Assembly (NCBI GenBank): GCA_028583605.1
Contig: CM053330.1
Coordinates: forward strand, 19,803,539-19,867,538
Reading direction: 5' to 3'
Length of the DNA stretch: 64,000 nt
Source: Dastarcus helophoroides
Taxonomy: Eukaryota; Arthropoda; Insecta; Coleoptera; Bothrideridae
Shown here: piece by piece, positions 54,201-63,200 of the stretch
How the letters are laid out: every line of letters begins with the position of its first letter
Position numbering within the stretch: position 1 is the first letter of the stretch
Translations under genes and position numbers: made by a program
The notes under the pieces: generated by a model
What the model saw: only the letters and a program-made list of their open reading frames with translations
The model's database searches: none
Told to the model about the DNA's origin: nothing

Positions 54201-57200
54201 GACAAATCGATATTGTCTCTACATTTTATGCTTCCATAGTTTTTACTTTATACAATTTACTTCTATATATAGAAAAACGATCCTTGAATATTGCATGAGT
54301 TCTCATCCGCAATTACTAATTGACGGTGACATTGTTTCCGATGCTTTATTTTTAATGAAGTATATCCGTCAGAGGTTAATGTTTTTTATCATGGAACATT
54401 TACTAAATTTTTGATAAGTATTGTTTCGCGTTATCGGTTCGTGAATTATACCACTGATTCTGGAACACTGTGTACTGAACTAACTGAGGGAAAGACGATC
54501 GGGTATATTTATAGGTGCCGTTCCGGTTTCTAGAAGGGACGTACAAATAAGACTTACCGTTTGCGTCAATTTCTGGAAAGCTTAGCTGCCGTTTGATTTA
54601 TTATCGCAACCGCTTCACCCTAACCAAATTATTATAGAAAAATTCCATACTAAATTTTATAACTACATTTTGTTACAGTCAATCTTAATTTTTTTATTGC
54701 TTTATCAATGGGTATATGTAGGGGTACGCCGGGGAATACCGACCACATAAATATAAACTAACCTAAAAAAACCAATATATCTATGCAAATTTTTTCAGAG
54801 TCGGAATAGATAGAGCACATATCAATTTAAATTAAACCTATTAAATGTACAAAAATGAAAAAAATTACATTCATGATAAGTTAAAAGCTAATCAAATAAA
54901 AATACTAAAAAAATTTTTAACAACATAATTTTTTCATAAATCGCAAACGGAATTGCTAGTTACACTTTGTACTGTACACATAGGTTGACATTTTACATGA
55001 ACTGCGTTACGCAAGTCATTATTGCCTCCTTTACCAACTTCTTTACATACCTTTCACGGTTACTTCCTGTTTGGATTTTTCTTGATTCTTGTCTATATTT
55101 TGATCTATTAAATTTTGTTCTGCTTAATTTTGGCTAAATTCGTTTTTATTTCTGGTGTTAAATTATTTTTTTTATATAAATTTAGTTTAATTTTTAACTT
55201 TTTTTGGTGCAGGAACTTCCGTCTCATTTTCTTGTTCACTATGTGTATTTTCCTTTCTTTAACATTTCATTTAATTCGAGTTCCTTACAGTTGGGTGTAA
55301 AAGTTTTGTAATGCGTTCTTTTAAATTAAATTTTCGGGGAAAATTTCTAATTTTTGGTGTAATTAGTAAATTTCTGAACACTTCATGAAGAATTTCGTCT
55401 TCATCGCCGTTTCTTGGGGGTCGGTTACTAGTTCAGCGGATTCCGACTCATCAGTTGAAGAATAACAACCTTTGGTTCTTTTTTTTATTCAAGGTAGTTT
55501 ATTCTCAAAAAATATGAAATATTCCAGATGTTTCAGCCTTCAAAATTTCTATGTCTTTGTTGCTGCCCTTTGAATTCATTTTCTTAGTAGCAACAGTTTC
55601 TGTTTTGGTGGGTTCCACCTCTTCTTCATTGATTACATGTGGATTTAAGGAATAAATCCTTGTAGTTTCAAACCCTTTGACTAAATTTTCGATGTTCTAT
55701 TGTGGACCTTTTTAAAATATTCCTGCAATTTTAATATACTAAAAATTTTTTATAGAATTTTCATATTCTTGTCATGAGCCACATGTTGCTTTTCTCTCTA
55801 TAATAATTAATAACATCTAAATAAACTTAATATCTATAATTATGGTTCCAAGTAATGTCCATCGGTTTCGGTTTTTATCGATCACGATGGTTGATATTAA
55901 CCGAAAATTTATAGATCACATAAGGTTGTTGCACCTTTTAATGTGTGAAGCTATATTAGTGATTATTTTTATTAAAAAAAAGTTGTAAGCCGTTTCTAGT
56001 TCATGTTTCTAGATTTCGGCATGAGTAAAAAACAGTTTACTTATCGATTTTCTATACAAAACCTTTTTAAAAAAATGTCCATTAAATACAAGTAACTATT
56101 TACCAGGGAGACCTGTGATAACACCCTCAATTTTAGCGACAAATTATTGTACGGTGCCTTTCAATGAAAACTGTCCACCCTAAATATTTTTTTAGATCCT
56201 TATTTTTAGGAAAAACGCAAAAACACTTCAATAAATACACTAAAACCTGTAAATACCGACCTTCAAAACAATCTAAATTATTGGCCGTTATAAAAAGTTG
56301 GCCGATATATGCAGGTGACAATACAAAAGATGCGGGATTTACTTTTAATTACCAGCAAGAACTCCTGACTTCTGCCTCGATTTCTTTCTGTTGGAGTTTA
56401 TTAAAGATGACGTTTATAAACTATAAAGAAACCTCAAGAAAATGTGTGAAAATTAAAATCAGAAATGATGTAAGTAACTTAGGCAATATTCACAAATGTC
56501 TTCAGATTATTTCACAATAGGATTCAAAAATGCATAGAAAAAAACGAAAAACTGTTTGAACATCTTTTAAAATGCTGCTTTAAATTTACTCTTTTTTTGT
56601 GTCATGCATGTAACATTTATAACATTAAAGTTAAAAATTTATATCAAAAATTACAAATACTTATCACAAAAAGCTAGAGTGTTTGTTTATTAAGTAGGCA
56701 TTTAAATATAATAATAGGTACACACATATACATACATGCATTAACTTTAATTTCTTCCCTTGCTTTAATCTCGTGTCACTCCTTCATTGAAGCAATTTTT
56801 TGTTAAAATGTTTATTTTAATATTTTCGATAAGACTTATTATATTGAATTATTTATCTATTATTTGGGATAGCATTCTTCATTCTCTTCGCATATTATAA
56901 ACAATACATTTTATGGAAAATAATGTTCTTCTGCGGATAGTGTACTTTATAATTTTCCCATTCTGATATTTTTGTTCAAAGTCAATTTAAATATTTTTTT
57001 TTATAAATAGGCTGTTAAAAATGATTAGCCAAGGGTTTTTATTTTATATTTGGGCTGCTTGTCGAAATTTCAGTTGCAGTTGATGAATTTTAACCTAGTG
57101 GTCTTTGCATTAGCATTTTCATAATAGCAGAATTGATGAGATTTACAGTTGCACAATATCTGTCGATCTTCCAGCACATATTGTCTCTATAAAGTAGTAT

Positions 57201-60200
57201 TGATTAAAAATTATAACGACAAATTTATAGGCCAGAATCAGTATAGTAAATTTAATGAATAATATTTAAGGGATCCAGTGGAGGATTGATTGTTGATAGC
57301 GTCCTAGGCAAATATTGTACAACGGCTCTCACGATATACTTTGAGGTGTTCTCGAGTGTGCCCCCTTCTTGTAACTTTCCGCCCCCATGTGAACAGGCGC
57401 CATTAGACACGTGCCCAGTTTGCCTTGCGTATAATCAGCCAGCAAAGGCATCTATTTTTTATAATTTTATTAGTTGCCTTCTCTACTTATAAATCCTTCA
57501 TTTAAATTTAAATATTATCTACACACATGTACGTTATATTTATGGTTTATTTTGATTGAGCTTGTGAACCTCATATATTTCTTACGTTATTTCTAGCAAA
57601 ATTGTTTCTGATATTTACTTATAAATTCATTTGCCTTTTTTACTTTGTCATAGTTTCCTTAATTTCATCTTTTACTTCTGCGCAGAAGATAAAAATTGTT
57701 TTTAGGAATATGAATTCCTTTTATTTGGGGATTTATTGAACTCACATATTGAGCACTTTTTGTTCATCGTGCATGTATCTCAATCAAAACTGTTTGTTCA
57801 TATTTAATTTGTTCTTTATTAGTAACAAAAAAACATTATAAAATCACAGGATTACCTATCTCTAACAGTTCCACATTTACAGTTATGGAAATCAGTGTCA
57901 AGTATAAATATCTTATTCAAGTTCATTAGCTTTCTAGTTTGCAAAAACTAATCTGATTTGAAAATATTTACTTTTAAACTACTTTGATTTTTTTCGAAAT
58001 TAAATTGTTTTGTATAAATGTCGGGTCTTCTATTTTGTTCTTTAGTATAAAGTAGATGGTTCTTATAGTTAAGTGATTTTTTCCAGAAAATTATTATAGG
58101 TGACTATGTTCCGATATTCCACTCAGCATGTTTCTAAACACTGTTAATAATGGTTGGTCAAGTGCTTTAATGAAACTTGCTTAGAAAGCCAAGTACGTAA
58201 AACCGAATTCAAATGGCGCAATATTTACAAATAGATGCTACATAATTTTCGAAAGGCAACTGTAATAGATGCATGTATAATATAAAAATAGAAGTCGGTC
58301 ATAAATCATTCCATTCCTCTTTTAATTATACTTCAAGAGAGACTGTATAAAAAGTATTTCTGAAAATTAAACCAACAATATAATTACAATAGTACACCAA
58401 ACCTAACATTTTAAGCAAAATTATAACAAATGAAAGATATAAATGTCATTTTTTCACATTATCATTAGAGACATTAGAGACAAATAAAAAATAAAATAAA
58501 TAAAATAAGTACTACTACATATAGAGGTTATTAACAATATTTTAAATGTTGAATTGCAGCATTAAATTTTTAATTATATTATATTCTTAAGAATTGACAC
58601 AAACTATTAGCAATGCTATTAAACTGAATTAAAATAAGAGGGTAAACTTTTCGTTTGCATCAATTAAATCAATAGGGATAGCAACCTTTGCGTTTAACTG
58701 GTGTTTAACGAATTTTTTGTTTTTGTCTTGTTTTTTCTGGTTCTTGTCTTATTCTTTCTGCAAGACTGCTAGAAATTTGTGAGCAAACACAAGACAAAAC
58801 AAGAAGTTCTTTTAGCAAGAGCAAGATTTCTTGTTAAAAAATTAGCAAGAAGCAAGATTTCTTGTTTTTTCAATATTTTATTGAAATAAGCCCTAGAATC
58901 TACAACTGTGTTTTTAAACCTTTTTGAATACACAATTGCTTTACAAGCAGAGACTAAATTTACAAGTAATAAATTCTGGCGCCCCTCTTAAATTAAATTT
59001 GAAAATAATTGAAATTCCAGAAAACACCAAAATTAGAAGAAAAGATTTGATGTTAAGCTTTTTCTCAAAGTAATACTATTTAAGTATCAGAAATTTAAAA
59101 AAATAATTTTTCCCTAAATGTTGATTTTTTCCACAAATTTTGAAGTTTCCTTAACTTTTTAATTTTATTTTCTTAATTTCAATTTTCATTTCGATATCTC
59201 GTATTTTTCTCTAAATTAGAATTTCAACCACAAAATTTTCACCCTGAATCGAATTTTTCTAAACCTTTGACTTTAATCGAAAAATTGTTCCCCACTAAAC
59301 TCAACTCAATTTCGATATCGAAAGTTTAAATTTAAAGTCGAAAAAGTCAATTCTGAAGTGGAAGGAAATTAACTAAAAATATTACACTATTTGATAATTT
59401 CTTCAAAATATTAAAATTTCCAGTTTCAATGTAACATTTGTGATTTTATGTTTTTAAATTTTCTTAAAACTTAATCAAATTTTCCAGAAATTTTAATTTT
59501 TCCGAAATCGTAAATTTTTCTCCAAATTTTTCTATTTCAATTTTTACACAGCAATTTTAGAAAATCTAAAATTTGAGTGTAGCGTCAAAAAGTTACTTTA
59601 AAATTAAAATTTTAGCTGAAAAATTTGAATTTAATCATCAAATTTCAATAAATTACAAATTCCAGAAAAAGTTTTAAATGTTCTCGAAAAATTTGGTTGC
59701 CTAATTAAAATTTTAGGTATAAACTGAAATTTTGACTTCAGATTTCGTCAATAACATATTCCAGAAAAAAAAACAAAATTATTACTAAGACAATGTTTTT
59801 AATTTGGAGTGTTTTCTCTAACTATTAACTTTTTTCTCTAAATTTCCAGTCTAAACGTCAAAAAAGATAATTTTTTAATTTTATTTTTTCGAGAAATTTC
59901 AATTTTTTTAAAAATAAATTTGGAATGGGTAGACGTTTTGAGAGCCCACATCTCCAATTTATCGTTTTCTTTTACCGTTACATCTTTTATACATGATGTA
60001 GTTTTTAAACTGATCGTGTTGCAATTAATTCTGTGTCTGTTTTGTTATTGCTCATACTCAAAACAAACAAAAAGGCAAAAACAAGAAAAATCAACACTCT
60101 GGCCAGCAAGACAAGAATGAAACCAGCAAGAAATTGGCAAGGAGTAAACCAACTTCTTATCTTGTTGCTCAGCATTAGAAAACAAGAAGTTAGACAGCAG

Positions 60201-63200
60201 TAGTGCACGCTCATTATTATGAAAATACTGCATATTTTTACGATATAGTGTAGTGGTATTAGGATTTCGTACTTACTAAAAAAAACCACTAGTACAATTA
60301 CATCGATTTAAAATTTGGCACAAAGAAACCCTTTATTATTAATGTAACCCGCACAATTTTAAATATAACCAAAATTTATGCTCAAAACTGTGCGCTGTGT
60401 TCAACCTCTGAATATGCTAGTCGAAAAATATTAAATAATTCATACTAATAATAATAGATGTTTACTTCGTGCATATTATAGGACCACTACATACAAGAGA
60501 TGTACATCATGCCATTGTTAGTTTCTGAAAAACTGCAAAAGTATCACGACAAGCACACTTAGGGTAAAAACATAGTGGAGCCGTTCATCTCGCCGTGCAT
60601 CTCGACGTTCATCTCGCCACTCAGCGATGTTAATTTAATTCTGTAGAATTATATGAGTACAAACATACTCAGGCAGTTCACAAAGCCACGCATCTCGCCG
60701 CTCATCTCGCCACTACTAGACGAACAAAATAGTTTGTTTTCGGGGATGCAGTTGCCTGAAACTCATTCTGTGATTGGTTCGCTCAAGACAGTTCGACCAC
60801 GAGTGTATAATGCTTTAAGCAGTTGTCTTGTAGACCAGCAGTTATAAAAAGCTGCCTTTGAATTTGTAAAAAAGCAACAAAATTAACATTCTACAAAAAA
60901 GGATTATTACATTTTAAATTAAAATTGTTGTTTAGTTAACAAACTAAAATTTGATATACAGCAGGGTCCTAAAGTAACTTATAAATTCATTATTTAAAAT
61001 TTATGAGTAATATGCCCAAGGGGGGGCTGCTACAGGCCCCATATTTACTATCCTCATATACAACAACAAGTTCTATTGTTATTTGTTATAAATATCTTAC
61101 AAAATTTCATATATAATAATTTTCACTCAATGTTTATATACTTCAAGTTATTTGAGGTAATTGTATTTAAAAATTATTTGTGGTTTATACCTGTTTGAGG
61201 CAAATAATCGTTCTTAATTTCTGTAAACGATGTTATGTACAAACCCTTCAGTAATTACCAGTAATATTCTAGGACAAAATATTTGATACCACGGTTTCAG
61301 GGCCAGCCCTTGGGTTGTCGGCGCCCTGATCCAAATTTCTTTCTTTTTTTATGAGCTTCACAGAACTATTAACTTTTTATAACTTTAACTTTTTCTATCG
61401 TTGACCAGTATTACCCTCTCCTGGAGTTACGAGAAGATGCCATAAAAGTAAGCGGTAGAAAAGCATTAACTAAATTATATATTTCTACATTTTATTCATA
61501 TTCATATCTGTGAACATGTTGACTACCACTCAGTTACAATAAAACCGACTAACAACTACAGAGATCAGTTTCAAGTGAACTTCTTCACTATGTTCTCCAG
61601 CATCTAAGTTCGATGCGCAGCAAGCTGCCCGGCGAGATGAACGTCGGGATGAACGGCGAGATGAACGGCTCCACTATGTTTTTACCCTTAGGCAATTAGG
61701 CATAGAGTAACCCTCATGATAATTGATAATAATGGCATAAGATATGTACTTAACATTACAATGAAATAACAACAAAGATTTTTTAAATTTATTTATGAGT
61801 TGTCTTAGGGTTACTCACTCTATGTATATGCATACAGTAGTAGTGTGAAGCCCTCTATGTTTGTAATTCGCATTTGTTTCTTATTCTATTTTACTGCTAG
61901 TATGTAAGTAAAGATAAATTCAACTGACTTTTTAGATAAACAAGCTTGGTACATGTGTTCTAGAGCTAGAGTACTTTATGGGAATTCAAATTATTTAGCG
62001 AAGATTCTAACATACTGACGTTAGACAAGATAAAAATATCTAATGGTAAACCAAAGTCTCACATGCTAGAATTCTAAATCGTGACTAATTAAATAGTTCA
62101 TAAATAATCGATAATCGTATTACTATCGAAGCCATTAAACTTTGGCCTTCAATGTTACGTTAATAGAATCAATTGACAGAGTTTCTGAAAAAGTTTCCTT
62201 TTATATATCAAAAAACTTAACGTTTATAAGGTTAAATTTGAAGCAAGTAAGCGTAAATTCGCAATGCATATAAACATATTTGACCTAGAGCTTCAAGTTT
62301 GAATAATAATATAACCAAAATATTTACGGCTGATTGAAATGTGGCAGTGATTGCTATTAAATGTGGAAATGGCAATAATTTTTTTTTATTAAAAAACGAA
62401 AAATAATAAGTCCACACACTAAAACTGTGTTTAGTCCAATAGATTTTAAATATTATTTCACATAAGCAGAAGCGATTTTTTATTGCAGAACGTAGGAAAA
62501 AATATATATAAAAATTTAGTAAAATACTAATTCTGCTCAAAAAATATTAGAAGAAATTTGTATTTAGGTTAGAGATATGAAAAAGTTTGGTACTAGTTGT
62601 CAATTATAAGGATTATAAATAACCTAACATTCCAGGGAGGGCTTTAATATTTAATATGCGTCTGTGCATGTACCATTTCATTATTTATGCATAAGATGTT
62701 ACTTCTTTTTTTGTACATCAAAACAACCAGCTTACTTTGCAAAAGGTGCTATTCTATTGAAGCAGCCTTATTTACCGTATTTTCATAATTATGTGTGGAT
62801 GATGCATCATTAACTTTTTCCTAGTAGAGCTCTCTCTAAGCTAGATAATGAGAATACATTTTACTATTGGGGAAATTAAAAAAGCGTTAAAAAAATCGAA
62901 AACTATTCTTAACATTTAATAATACTTGAGCTTTATAAAACAATCAGCAAAGCACAAAAGTCCTAAACAGATGAACCATTAACTATTAGCTTTTGTTAAA
63001 GGAAGTAAAAGAAGAAGGAAAATGAAACTACTTTGAAAATAAGTTTTTGATCCTGAAAATAACTAGCCATGTTTTGGTGTTTGCAACATACAAGTAAGCG
63101 CTCATTACTAATTTATTTCTTAGTGGTTTCTACGGTGTTATATGAAGAAAATATTTGATTCACATTTATTATCTACATCTAATTGTCATAATCCAGCCGC

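Noticed and set aside
56164..56520. 118-codon plus-strand ORF, the longest on that strand
   Set aside because: Lys/Ser/Ile-rich without any domain pattern; a minus-strand ORF overlaps it; most likely chance in AT-rich DNA.
62232..62540. 102-codon minus-strand ORF
   Set aside because: Low-complexity hydrophobic/lysine composition, no motif, no splice compatibility with the transporter.
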